This document shows, piece after piece, positions 33,833 to 41,766 of a stretch of 64,000 nt of DNA; position 1 is the first letter of the stretch, and each line of letters starts with the position of its first letter. Source of the stretch: Bacteroidota bacterium (GTDB lineage: Bacteria > Bacteroidota > Bacteroidia > AKYH767-A > 2013-40CM-41-45); assembly GCA_016711505.1 (NCBI GenBank), contig JADJSV010000003.1, forward strand, positions 186,001 through 250,000. Direction: 5' to 3'. The translations under genes were made by a program, and so were the position numbers. The notes below the pieces were generated by a model, which worked only from the letters and a program-made list of their open reading frames with translations, was not told the origin of the DNA and made no database searches.

Positions 33833-35887
33833 CTAAGCTTGTTGTTCTTTGCATGCAACAAGAGTGAGCACTGTTTCCAATGCAACAATTTCCTGTTTTT
33901 GATTTACTACCTGCACATACCATTCAACTACGCCCTGATCAAGTTGACCTTCACGTTTGTCTTTCTTTGTCTTTCTCTGACAAGTCAGTTTTACCTGTAT
34001 AGTATCGCCGATGTAAACCGGTTGTATAAATCGTAAGTTGTCTAATCCGTAATTTGCCAATACCGGACCTTTTTTCGGATCAACAAATAAACCCGCTGCT
34101 GCAGAGATCACAAAGTATCCGTGAGCAACACGTTTTTCGAAGATCGAACCTTCAAGAGAAGTTTCATCCATATGTGCATAAAAGAAATCTCCACTTATTC
34201 CTGCGAAGTTGACAATGTCAGCTTCACCTACTGTTCTTTTATGCGTGATCAATGTATCTCCAACTTGTATCTCTTCAAAGTATTTGCGGAACGGATGAAT
34301 GACATCTTCTTTCATCGCTGCTCCGGGCAGATACGTATTCAAAATCTTTGTGAGTGTAGTAGGGGAGCCCTGCAAAGCTGTTCTCTGCATATAATGATGC
34401 ACACCACGAATTCCACCCATCTCTTCGCCGCCACCTGCACGTCCCGGACCACCATGTACCAAATGCGCAAGTGGTGAACCATGTCCGGTCGACTCTGCTG
34501 CACATTCCTGATTGATGATGACCATCCGCCCATGCATAGAAGCAGAGCCTAGTACGACTTGTTTGGCAAAATTGTTATCACCGGTCACAATCGATCCTAC
34601 CAGACTTCCTTTGCCCATCCTTGCAAGCTCAATCGCTTCCTCAGTAGACCTGTAAGGCATAACAGTATTCACCGGACCAAACGCTTCTATTGAATGCGGT
34701 TCAGAATGTTTCATCGGATCTTTGCAATAAAGCAACATCGATGAAATGAATGAACCTCTTTCAGAATCTGCGCCTACAACATCTACTTTATCTAAATCAC
34801 CGTATACCATTTCACAGGCATTTAATAAGCGGCGAACATTTTCTTTCACGTCTTTGACCTGATCTTTACTTGCCAATGGTCCCATACGTACACCTTCAAC
34901 AGCAGGATCGCCAATTACATTTCCTTTCAATCGTTCTGACAAAGCTTTTATAACAGCTTCAGTCATATTTTCCGGAACAATTGTTCTGCGGATTGCAGTA
35001 CATTTTTGTCCGGCTTTCGAAGTCATCTCACGAGTTACCTCTTTGATGAACAACTTGAACTCTTCAGTGTCCGGAGTTGCATCGGGTCCAAGAATAGAAC
35101 AGTTCAATGAATCTGCTTCCATGTTGAACCGGATCGAATTATTGATGATCTCCGGTGAACTCTTTAACATTCTTCCTGTCTTAGCAGAACCTGTGAAGGT
35201 CACTACATCCTGACAAGTCAGATGTTTGAACAGATCCCCAACGCTACCACAGATCAACTGTAGTGAACCTTCGGGAAGTATTTTTGAATCGATAATTTCT
35301 TTTACAACTAATTCAGTCAGGTAAGAAGTAGAAGTTGCCGGTTTAACAATTGCCGGTACTCCAGCTAAAAGGTTGACTGCAATTTTCTCCAACATTCCCC
35401 AAACCGGAAAGTTGAAGGCATTGATGTGAACTGCAACTCCTTCTAAAGGTACGCATATATGATGACCGACAAATGAACCTGTCTTAGAAATCATTTCCAT
35501 GTTGCCGTCGACGTAGAAAGATTCGTCCGGTAATTCACGACGTCCTTTACTAGCCATGACAAAAAGATTTCCGATTCCGCCGTCGATATCGACCCAGGAA
35601 TCAGCTTTTGTTGCTCCCGTAGCACCCGAAAGAGCGTAAAAGTTCTTTTTCTTCTCATTTAAGTGCATTGCAAGTGCTTTGATCATTCTTGCACGCTCAT
35701 GAAAAGTCATTTTACGCAATTTGTAGCCGGCTTCTTTTCGGCCATATTCAAGCATGGCTTCGAAGTCCAGTCCATTGCTGGTCGAAGTAAAAAGTTCTTC
35801 GCCGGTAATGGCATTAAACAGAGGAGTACCAAGACCTTCGCCTTCGACCCATTGTCCGAGAGTATAATTTTTAAGCTTTACAGCCAT
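33833..35887 (-). CDS. paaZ: Bifunctional ring-opening enzyme: oxepin-CoA hydrolase / semialdehyde dehydrogenase
   Basis: A 684-aa two-domain enzyme that opens the oxepin ring and oxidises the resulting semialdehyde to 3-oxo-5,6-dehydrosuberyl-CoA with NADP+. The N-terminal aldehyde dehydrogenase domain (about 1-520) has the general-base Glu in FNMEADSLN (E257) and the nucleophile in GQKCTAIRR (C296). The C-terminal MaoC-like hydratase domain (about 540-680) begins FEEIQVGDTLITHKRTVGEA and contains FAGISGDFFYAHMD. Length and order match PaaZ. No other paa gene is immediately upstream; a 325-bp gap separates it from rpsF, which is divergent. Confidence 0.95.
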   Translation of the reverse strand: MAVKLKNYTLGQWVEGEGLGTPLFNAITGEELFTSTSNGLDFEAMLEYGRKEAGYKLRKMTFHERARMIKALAMHLNEKKKNFYALSGATGATKADSWVDIDGGIGNLFVMASKGRRELPDESFYVDGNMEMISKTGSFVGHHICVPLEGVAVHINAFNFPVWGMLEKIAVNLLAGVPAIVKPATSTSYLTELVVKEIIDSKILPEGSLQLICGSVGDLFKHLTCQDVVTFTGSAKTGRMLKSSPEIINNSIRFNMEADSLNCSILGPDATPDTEEFKLFIKEVTREMTSKAGQKCTAIRRTIVPENMTEAVIKALSERLKGNVIGDPAVEGVRMGPLASKDQVKDVKENVRRLLNACEMVYGDLDKVDVVGADSERGSFISSMLLYCKDPMKHSEPHSIEAFGPVNTVMPYRSTEEAIELARMGKGSLVGSIVTGDNNFAKQVVLGSASMHGRMVIINQECAAESTGHGSPLAHLVHGGPGRAGGGEEMGGIRGVHHYMQRTALQGSPTTLTKILNTYLPGAAMKEDVIHPFRKYFEEIQVGDTLITHKRTVGEADIVNFAGISGDFFYAHMDETSLEGSIFEKRVAHGYFVISAAAGLFVDPKKGPVLANYGLDNLRFIQPVYIGDTIQVKLTCQRKTKKDKREGQLDQGVVEWYVQVVNQKQEIVALETVLTLVACKEQQA

Positions 35888-36212
35888 AGTTTTTTACAAA
35901 AGTTTAGGGCCTATTGGCCCAATCCGGCTAACCATGCGGTTTTCCGGGGATTTTGTGGTCTTTTATTCAAAATCAATTACTTAACTGAAGAAGACCGTTC
36001 ATAAATGTGGAAGGAAATTGAGACTGTAAAGATACGCCAAAGTCGGTTGAAGTCAAGTTATTTACCCTATTAATTATCACTTTCTTAGAGAAAAAATCTG
36101 CCATTTTGTATTGACAGAAAATAGTTGATCGATTTTCGTTTTAAATCTTGTATTTGACTGAAAATTATCTACATTTGCAGCCCAAAATAAAAACTCCGTA
36201 AAAAAAACAAAC
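35888..36212. other. 325-bp divergent gap between paaZ and rpsF
   Basis: No gene. It contains a short GGGCC-TATT-GGCCC hairpin near 35907-35920 upstream of paaZ and the rpsF promoter at 36148-36177. The rest is AT-rich. Confidence 0.6.
36148..36177 (+). promoter_or_regulatory. Promoter of the rpsF-rpsR-rplI operon
   Basis: TTG at 36148-36150, 19-bp spacer, TACATTTG at 36170-36177, an exact match to the Bacteroidota -33/-7 pattern, placed 35 bp before the rpsF ATG. Confidence 0.65.
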
Positions 36213-36572
36213 ATGTCAAATCAGTACGAGACAGTGTTTATCATGACTCCTGTTCTTTCGGAGGAACAGATGATGGATACTGTGACTAAATTCAAGAAAA
36301 TCCTCACCGACAACGGTTCCGAAATTGTTTATGAAAACAACTGGGGATTGCGCAAACTGGCTTACCCGATCCAGAAAAAAAACACGGGATTTTATTATCT
36401 GATAGAGTTCAAATCTGAAGGTGATCTGATCAACAAAGTTGAGACAGAATTCCGGAGAGATGAACGCATCATGCGCTTCCTCACCGTTAAGTTGGACAAA
36501 CACGCAATTGCGTACAACGAGAAAAAGCGTAAGAACGCTGCGTTGAAAAAAGAAGAAGAAAAAGTCGCTTAA
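36213..36572 (+). CDS. rpsF: 30S ribosomal protein S6
   Basis: A 119-aa primary ribosomal protein that binds the central domain of 16S rRNA with S18. Typical start MSNQYETVFIMTPVLSEEQM, followed by NNWGLRKLAYPIQKKNTGFY (about 43-62) and FRRDERIMRFLTVKLDKHAI (about 84-103), ending in a lysine-rich tail. Length is normal. The ATG at 36213 lies 35 bp after a consensus -7 element. First gene of an operon with rpsR (11-bp gap) and rplI; no ssb or priB lies between, which is common outside Enterobacteria. Confidence 0.97.
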   Translation: MSNQYETVFIMTPVLSEEQMMDTVTKFKKILTDNGSEIVYENNWGLRKLAYPIQKKNTGFYYLIEFKSEGDLINKVETEFRRDERIMRFLTVKLDKHAIAYNEKKRKNAALKKEEEKVA

Positions 36573-36583
36573 ACGAAAAAACG

Positions 36584-36850
36584 ATGGCAGCACCAAACGA
36601 AGTACGTTACCTCAATCCGCCAGCGGTTGACACGTCAAAAAAGAAATACTGCCGATTCAAAAAGAACGGCATTAAATACATCGATTACAAAGACGGTAAC
36701 TTCTTGTTACGTTTTGTAAACGAGCAAGGTAAAGTTTTACCTCGTCGCCTTACAGGAACTTCATTGAAATATCAGCGTAAGGTTGGACAAGCTATTAAAC
36801 GCGCGCGTCACATTGCTTTGATGCCGTATGTATCTGATCTATTAAAATAA
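36584..36850 (+). CDS. rpsR: 30S ribosomal protein S18
   Basis: An 88-aa ribosomal protein that partners S6. The conserved core is KKKYCRFKKNGIKYIDYKDG (about 19-38), with the TGTSLKYQRKVGQAIKRARH motif (about 58-77) and the final ALMPYVSDLLK. It lies 11 bp after rpsF and 12 bp before rplI. The family is 70-90 aa, so it is full length. ATG start at 36584. Confidence 0.97.
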   Translation: MAAPNEVRYLNPPAVDTSKKKYCRFKKNGIKYIDYKDGNFLLRFVNEQGKVLPRRLTGTSLKYQRKVGQAIKRARHIALMPYVSDLLK

Positions 36851-36862
36851 GGAGAACGAACC

Positions 36863-37307
36863 ATGGACATTATCTTAAAACAAGATCTCGATAACCTCGG
36901 CTATGCTGACGAAATCGTAAAGGTGCGCCCGGGTTACGCTCGTAACTTCCTTATCCCAAATGGACTTGCAATTATCGCTAACGAAGAAAATCGTAAAGTT
37001 TTAGCTGAAACTATGAAACAACGTGCTCACAAAGCACAGAAAATCAAAGGTGGCGCTGAAGAACAAGCTAAGAAACTTGAAGCTATGGTCATTAAGATCG
37101 GTGCTAAAGTTGGTGAAAGCGGAAAGATCTACGGATCAGTAAACGCTCTTCAATTAGCTGATGCTCTTTCAAAACTTGGGTAGAAGTAGATCGTAAAAGA
37201 TCCACCTTGACTCAGATCACATCAAAACACTTGGAGTGTACACTGCAATGGTGAACCTTCACAAAGATGTGAAAGCAAAAGTAAACTTCGAAGTTGTAGC
37301 TGAGTAA
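36863..37307 (+). pseudogene. rplI: 50S ribosomal protein L9, two frameshifts near the 3' end
   Basis: L9 binds the L1-stalk side of 23S rRNA. The N-terminal part is standard (MDIILKQDLDNLGYADEIVK, RPGYARNFLIPNGLAI). The first frame stops at TAG 37181-37183 after SVNALQLADALSKLG. One extra G at the GGG run 37178-37180 reads on as VEVDRKR, and a second one-base addition near 37195-37203 gives HLDSDHIKTLGVYTAMVNLH to the TAA at 37305-37307, the expected C-terminus. So two one-base deletions within about 25 bp break a conserved gene; repaired length is about 148 aa. Consensus error is the simplest reading. It is the one gene in this operon with a clear Shine-Dalgarno (AAGGAG about 8 bp before its ATG). 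Confidence 0.85.
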
Positions 37308-37328
37308 TCAGTCTCTGACTTAAAATAC

Positions 37329-37368
37329 AAAAGGCAATCAACGGGAGTTGGTTGCCTTTTTTTTGTAT
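37329..37368 (+). terminator. Rho-independent terminator of the ribosomal operon
   Basis: AAAAGGCAATCAAC (37329-37342) pairs, with one G-T wobble, with GTTGGTTGCCTTTT (37347-37360) around a 4-nt loop, followed by more T. Confidence 0.9.
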
Positions 37369-37372
37369 TCTT

Positions 37373-37554
37373 ATTTCCCGCAGATTTACGCAGATAAGGC
37401 GCAGATAAATTCGCAGATCTTACTGTTGAGTATTGTGCTTGATCGAAGTTGAATTTTTGCTTGTATTTTTTTTTGATATTAAAATTTAATTGAAATTTGA
37501 AACGAAAAATCTGCGAATTTATCTGCGCCTTATCTGCGTAAATCTGCGGGAAAT
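37373..37554. repeat. Perfect 46-bp inverted repeat, CGCAGAT family
   Basis: 37373-37418 (starts ATTTCCCGCAGATTTACG, ends TTCGCAGAT) is matched base for base by its complement at 37509-37554, with a 90-bp spacer. The arm is itself built of GCAGAT words. A third copy is at 39012-39057. Confidence 0.92.
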
Positions 37555-37575
37555 TTTTTAGGCTTCGATGTAAAT

Positions 37576-38892
37576 TTATTGTTTTATGAATTTAATGGTT
37601 TTCAATTTATTGTCACGTTTCATAATCAGATAGTACATTCCATTGCTGAATTTTGAAATGTCAATTGTTTCCCCCTTAAATATAAAATTACTATAAACTT
37701 CCCTTCCTGTTGTATCAAATACTTTTATTTCTTTTAGTGGAGTATTATTGCTTTTATTTAATATTTGAATTCTATCTGATGATGGATTTGGAAAAATAGA
37801 AATTTCGTCGCGTTCAATTTCATTAGTATTTAAAAGCGTAGAGCAATATTCAGGATAGGTAACTGTATTCAAAAAAAATGAAGAATCTGACGGAAAAAAG
37901 GACGAGATATTAGATCCACCTGTAGATAAAGGCGAAGTGGCGGTTACCGAAAAAGTACATTGAAGTGGTGTTGAAATTAAACACGAGTCTTCAAATAATG
38001 TGTCGAAATGTATTTCTGTTCCTAAATATAAATCAATGATCTCGCGGTTTCGATAATTGAGTGTGTGATCCATGGATCCGTTTATTGAAGTCCATGTGTT
38101 GAATATTATAGGAACACCACTAGAATTTACTTTTAATCCAAAAGTTGGATAGTTGGAAGTTGATACCCAATATTTTCCTATTGCATAAATATTCCCATCT
38201 TCATCACTAACACATGACTTAAATTCCAAGGTGCTCAAACTTGGAATATTGTAACAATATGCCCAGATAATATTTCCATTGTCATCAAATTTTATAAAAG
38301 CAGCAGTTTGTGTTGAAGGGCCACTTGTAGAATAGCCGTTAACAGCAACTAAATATGTTGAGTCTTTTAGAGGTAAAAAACATTTAATTTCAGCCGCAGA
38401 TGTAAACCATGCACTTACAACAGTAACATCCCGCCCTAGACTATCTACCTTAACAATAGATGGGATATGAGTAAAACCTGGACCATGACGTTGATAGTAC
38501 CAAGCCCCACTCGTAAATGAAGGTAACATTTTTCCTAATGTATATCCATTTGCAGAAGATTCAATTCTGGTTTGCGTTGTAATTGTGTTTCCGTTTGTGT
38601 CTAACACCACAATACTCACATAATAACTCGGTGTAGGGCTAGATTGTATCGTTTGTTGAATATTCAGAACATAAACAAAATGGCCATCAAAAACACATCC
38701 ATAGACTGCATTTCCATATGTAGGTGTTGTTTGTATTATCTCCCCATTAAAGTTCTTTACCCAAACTGTATTTCCCACAGTGTCCGCACGATAAACAAGA
38801 TTTCCATACGCTCCATAAGTATCGGCATTAGACTTTTTAAAGTTGATTAATAATAGAAGTAAAATTGTCAGGAGTCGTACATGTCTTTTCAT
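37576..38892 (-). CDS. Secreted T9SS type-A sorting-domain protein
   Basis: A 438-aa protein with a signal peptide (MKRHVRLLTILLLLLINFKK). The body has propeller-like sentences such as GNAVYGCVFDGHFVYVLNIQ and FDDNGNIIWAYCYNI, typical of the delta-60 or SBBP-like secreted repeats of this phylum. The sorting domain begins EISIFPNPSSDRIQILNKSN (about 367) and ends GMYYLIMKRDNKLKTIKFI. Function unknown. The gene is bracketed by same-orientation copies of the 46-bp CGCAGAT repeat (37509-37554 and 39012-39057), so it could have moved or could be lost by recombination. Confidence 0.82.
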   Translation of the reverse strand: MKRHVRLLTILLLLLINFKKSNADTYGAYGNLVYRADTVGNTVWVKNFNGEIIQTTPTYGNAVYGCVFDGHFVYVLNIQQTIQSSPTPSYYVSIVVLDTNGNTITTQTRIESSANGYTLGKMLPSFTSGAWYYQRHGPGFTHIPSIVKVDSLGRDVTVVSAWFTSAAEIKCFLPLKDSTYLVAVNGYSTSGPSTQTAAFIKFDDNGNIIWAYCYNIPSLSTLEFKSCVSDEDGNIYAIGKYWVSTSNYPTFGLKVNSSGVPIIFNTWTSINGSMDHTLNYRNREIIDLYLGTEIHFDTLFEDSCLISTPLQCTFSVTATSPLSTGGSNISSFFPSDSSFFLNTVTYPEYCSTLLNTNEIERDEISIFPNPSSDRIQILNKSNNTPLKEIKVFDTTGREVYSNFIFKGETIDISKFSNGMYYLIMKRDNKLKTIKFIKQ

Positions 38893-39011
38893 AGAAAGTA
38901 AAGATGCACTTTATCCTTTATCTGAAATCAAACAAATGGTTAAATACATTATTTGTCGCGTGAATCACTATATTTTGAGTATGAACTTTTCATAAAAATT
39001 GAAACGAATAG

Positions 39012-39057
39012 ATCTGCGAATTTATCTGCGCCTTTTCCGCGGAAATCTGCGGGAAAT
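39012..39057 (-). repeat. Third copy of the 46-bp CGCAGAT repeat
   Basis: Same orientation as the 37509-37554 copy, 43 of 46 bases identical; the changes lie together in the middle. The preceding TTGAAACGAA is also shared with the 37509 copy. Confidence 0.88.
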
Positions 39058-39083
39058 ATTTAAGCGTAATCATTCAACATTTA

Positions 39084-40577
39084 CTATTGTTTAATAAATC
39101 TATTTCTAACCATCTGCTTTCCACTAATCAATTCTATATAATACAATCCATTCGAAAGCGAACTCACATCAATACTTTTTGAAGTTGCTTTTGTCTCGAT
39201 GAGATTCTTACCCAGGTTGTCAAAGATCCTCACTCTGTAATCTTCACTTTCTTTCAAATCAAAATTAAATGAAATTTTATCTGTAGCCGGGTTTGGATAA
39301 ATTGTCACTAAGCTTTCTGATTTCTCTAAATCGGATACCGATGTAATCGCTGACTGACTCCACTTACAAACAAACATATCCGTCGGCCAGTTTGCTGTTT
39401 GATTTGCATTGATCAATGTGAAAGCTCCAATTTGCATGGTGTCAGAATAATATAATCCTGCTATGTACATCGTCGAATCGTAGCATTTTATATCGGAACT
39501 ATTCCGGAAACTTGCAGCACCTGTTAAAATAGTGTCTTGCGAAGTAATATTAAAGGATGGATCGTATCTGAATAGAATAAGTCTTGAATAAATTTCAAAT
39601 GCCATTACACTGTTCCCCTGAGGATCCATGTTGAATTGAATGGAAGGGAAGAATGATTGAGCAATCGGACCAACTATCTCTCTGTCTATATTTCCATTCA
39701 GGTCAATTTTGATGATCTTGACTGTATCGCTATTATCTGTAAAATCATCAAAGGCCCAATACACATAGTTTCCGTTTAGTTGAAGACTGTTGTTATGATC
39801 AAACGTTATATAGTTTCTCGAATGAAACCACAATGCTTTAAAAGTACTGTCGTATTTCATTACGAAATTCTGATATGAAAAATTGAGATTAGCCTGTATG
39901 GAATCAAACACAGCAAAATTGCCGCATGTGCCACTTAAATAAACATTTCCATCATCATCGGCAATGATGTTTGTATTTGTTCTCGCTTCTGTATTGTTGT
40001 TGAATTCACTCTTGATTATATTACCTTGTGCGTCTAGTTGATGAAATGATGTAAAATCATTTACTGCTCCATTCATTTCAGAAGTGATATACATGTTTCC
40101 GTTTTGTGTAATGTAAAGATCGTAAGGACGGAAATCGTCTTGGACAGGATTGACATCATTAAGCCAGAGTAAAGTTCCGGCTTGATCAAATTCACAAATG
40201 AAACCACTGTAAGAAAAAATTCCTGAATGGATCGTTGTACCGTCAATTTCTAAACTGTCCATATAATATCCAATGATTACAGCATGATCAGTTGACGATA
40301 ACTCAAGATCGGATATGATAACATCGCCGGGAAAAACTTTGTTCCATAAAAGCGTCTGAGCGTCATCTCTTTTTTCAATTTCAGAAGAGAGGTGATTAAC
40401 GGAAGAATCCCTTTGACTCGCCAGATAGAAATTATTGGCCTGATCTTTCCGGATAGATATAGCTTGCGTAAGCGATGGCTTAGCCGTCGTATATGCCCAG
40501 TCGAAATTTTGAGCATCTGAACTTTTTGTAAATGTTGCTGTCACAACAAAGAAGAGAAAAAGTAGAGTGTTTTTCAT
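39084..40577 (-). CDS. Secreted T9SS type-A sorting-domain protein
   Basis: A 497-aa protein, signal peptide MKNTLLFLFFVVTATFTKSS, then a body with a repeated beta pattern (NMYITSEMNGAVNDFTSFHQ, NVYLSGTCGNFAVFDSIQAN, NYVYWAFDDFTDNSDTVKII) that suggests a beta-propeller. The C-terminal sorting domain starts LVTIYPNPATDKISFNFDLK (about 425) and ends GLYYIELISGKQMVRNRFI. It lies beside a similar gene (37576-38892) in the same orientation but with a repeat copy between. Extracellular role unknown. Confidence 0.82.
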   Translation of the reverse strand: MKNTLLFLFFVVTATFTKSSDAQNFDWAYTTAKPSLTQAISIRKDQANNFYLASQRDSSVNHLSSEIEKRDDAQTLLWNKVFPGDVIISDLELSSTDHAVIIGYYMDSLEIDGTTIHSGIFSYSGFICEFDQAGTLLWLNDVNPVQDDFRPYDLYITQNGNMYITSEMNGAVNDFTSFHQLDAQGNIIKSEFNNNTEARTNTNIIADDDGNVYLSGTCGNFAVFDSIQANLNFSYQNFVMKYDSTFKALWFHSRNYITFDHNNSLQLNGNYVYWAFDDFTDNSDTVKIIKIDLNGNIDREIVGPIAQSFFPSIQFNMDPQGNSVMAFEIYSRLILFRYDPSFNITSQDTILTGAASFRNSSDIKCYDSTMYIAGLYYSDTMQIGAFTLINANQTANWPTDMFVCKWSQSAITSVSDLEKSESLVTIYPNPATDKISFNFDLKESEDYRVRIFDNLGKNLIETKATSKSIDVSSLSNGLYYIELISGKQMVRNRFIKQ

Positions 40578-40718
40578 GTATTTGAATTTTGCGTATGCAA
40601 GTTAAGGATATATCTATTTCCATTTATTGAATATTCAGGAAACTTGATGAACAGGGAAAAATCAATGATGAAACAGGAAAATTGAATTTTGACCGGAATA
40701 GAATCTTCAAAATCAAAC

Positions 40719-40757
40719 AAAAAAAAGAAGGTCACAAAGTACTCCATGACCTTTCTT
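40719..40757 (-). terminator. Minus-strand terminator downstream of the SRPBCC gene
   Basis: AGAAGGTCA (40726-40734) pairs with TGACCTTTCT (40747-40756), one bulged base, with an eight-A run at 40719-40726 that becomes the U tract on the minus strand. Confidence 0.65.
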
Positions 40758-40887
40758 GATATGTTAGTATTAGTTGAGAATTATATATTAAATCAACTGT
40801 TCGGAGAATAAATTTCTATCAAGCCCCCACATTTTGTTGACATACATCTTTTTGAATCAGAGATAAAGCAGTTCTTGTGCGAGGAGT

Positions 40888-40971
40888 CCACGCGCTGCGC
40901 GAAATCATTTGAAAAGTTGAATCAGGGATGTAACCAATAATCGAAGATTTCAAATGATTTGGTGCGCGTGG
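40888..40971. repeat. Hairpin element CCACGCGC...AAATCATTTGAAA
   Basis: CCACGCGC (40888-40895) and AAATCATTTGAAA (40902-40914) are complementary to TTTCAAATGATTT (40948-40960) and GCGCGTGG (40964-40971), leaving internal bulges of 6 and 3 bases and a 33-base loop. A T-rich GGCC tract with a further inverted GGCC follows at 40972-41006. Confidence 0.75.
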
Positions 40972-41089
40972 TGGCCTTTTTTTGTTTCTTTTTTTGGCCA
41001 AACAAAAAAAGAAAAATTGAAAGTAATGGGCCTCAAGTTAGTACTCAGTTTCAATTGAAAATGTTTTATCGGACACTAATTATTATTTA

Positions 41090-41631
41090 TCAAGGTTTCT
41101 CCATCACCGTCTTCAAATTCCTAAGCCCCATTTCCAGGTCCCCGCCGATTTGTTTGTCCATATCCATTATCAGATTAAAAATATTCATTGGGTAAGGAAA
41201 GGCGCCGTAGAATCCCCATTTAACTTTAGTAGAAGAACCGTCAACATTTTCAGTGATCATGTAGGCGTCATCTTCAGCCTCAAATGGAACTTTAAAGCGA
41301 AGTTTAACATCCATTCTCTCTCCTTCTGTGATCTTTAATATTTCCTGTTCTCCAACTCCAACATTTTCATCGGTACTTTCCCATGAAGAAATAAATCCAA
41401 CTGTACCGTCTGTTCCTGAATATGATTTTTCATATTGGGATCAGCCATATTCCATTTACTGTAGTAATCCTGATTCTTAATATACTTTACATATTCCCAT
41501 ACATCTTGCTTCGGTTTGTTTATCACAATTTCTCTTTCAACGGCATAATCTTTCTTGACAAATAATGCAACAACTAATGGTATTGCAATGATGATTGCTA
41601 TTACAATTAATATTTTCTTTAGAATTTTCAT
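41090..41631 (-). pseudogene. SRPBCC family protein with N-terminal anchor, frame broken at 41426-41430
   Basis: A hydrophobic N-terminus (MKILKKILIVIAIIIAIPLV) leads into an SRPBCC (START/polyketide-cyclase-like) ligand-binding domain (REIVINKPKQDVWEYVKYIK). The first frame diverges after WNMADPNMKN. One more A in the five-A run (T run 41426-41430 on the plus strand) restores KSYSGTDGTVGFISSWESTD and joins it to the rest (MDVKLRFKVPFEAEDDAYMI through MEKP, ending at 41090). Repaired length is about 180 aa. Members are membrane-tethered, of unknown ligand. This looks like a consensus deletion rather than decay, since both parts stay free of other damage. Confidence 0.8.
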
Positions 41632-41766
41632 TTTAATTTTGTTTTTGTGTGGTGTACAATTGTTTTTGCAAGTATAAACTAAAATTAGAATTTTTAGAAA
41701 TACACATCATAATTCAACCTACATGAAAATGTGTTTTTTAATCTCATAGATTATTTAATCCAAGAA

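Larger units (their letters stand above)
40578..41089. other. 512-bp gap with a hairpin element and a minus-strand terminator
   Basis: Contains a terminator at 40719-40757 and an inverted repeat at 40888-40971. A 60-codon minus-strand frame (40819-41001, starting MAKKRNKKRPPRAPNHLKSS) spans the inverted repeat; with its basic, proline-rich start and no upstream signals it may be an accident of the repeat. I list no gene here. Confidence 0.5.

Noticed and set aside
36216..36596. 126-codon minus-strand frame over rpsF
   Set aside because: Antisense shadow of a conserved ribosomal gene with poly-Phe from A runs.
40819..41001. 60-aa minus-strand gene
   Set aside because: The frame is mostly made of the hairpin arms, and there is no promoter or family match; kept only as a possibility in the repeat entry.
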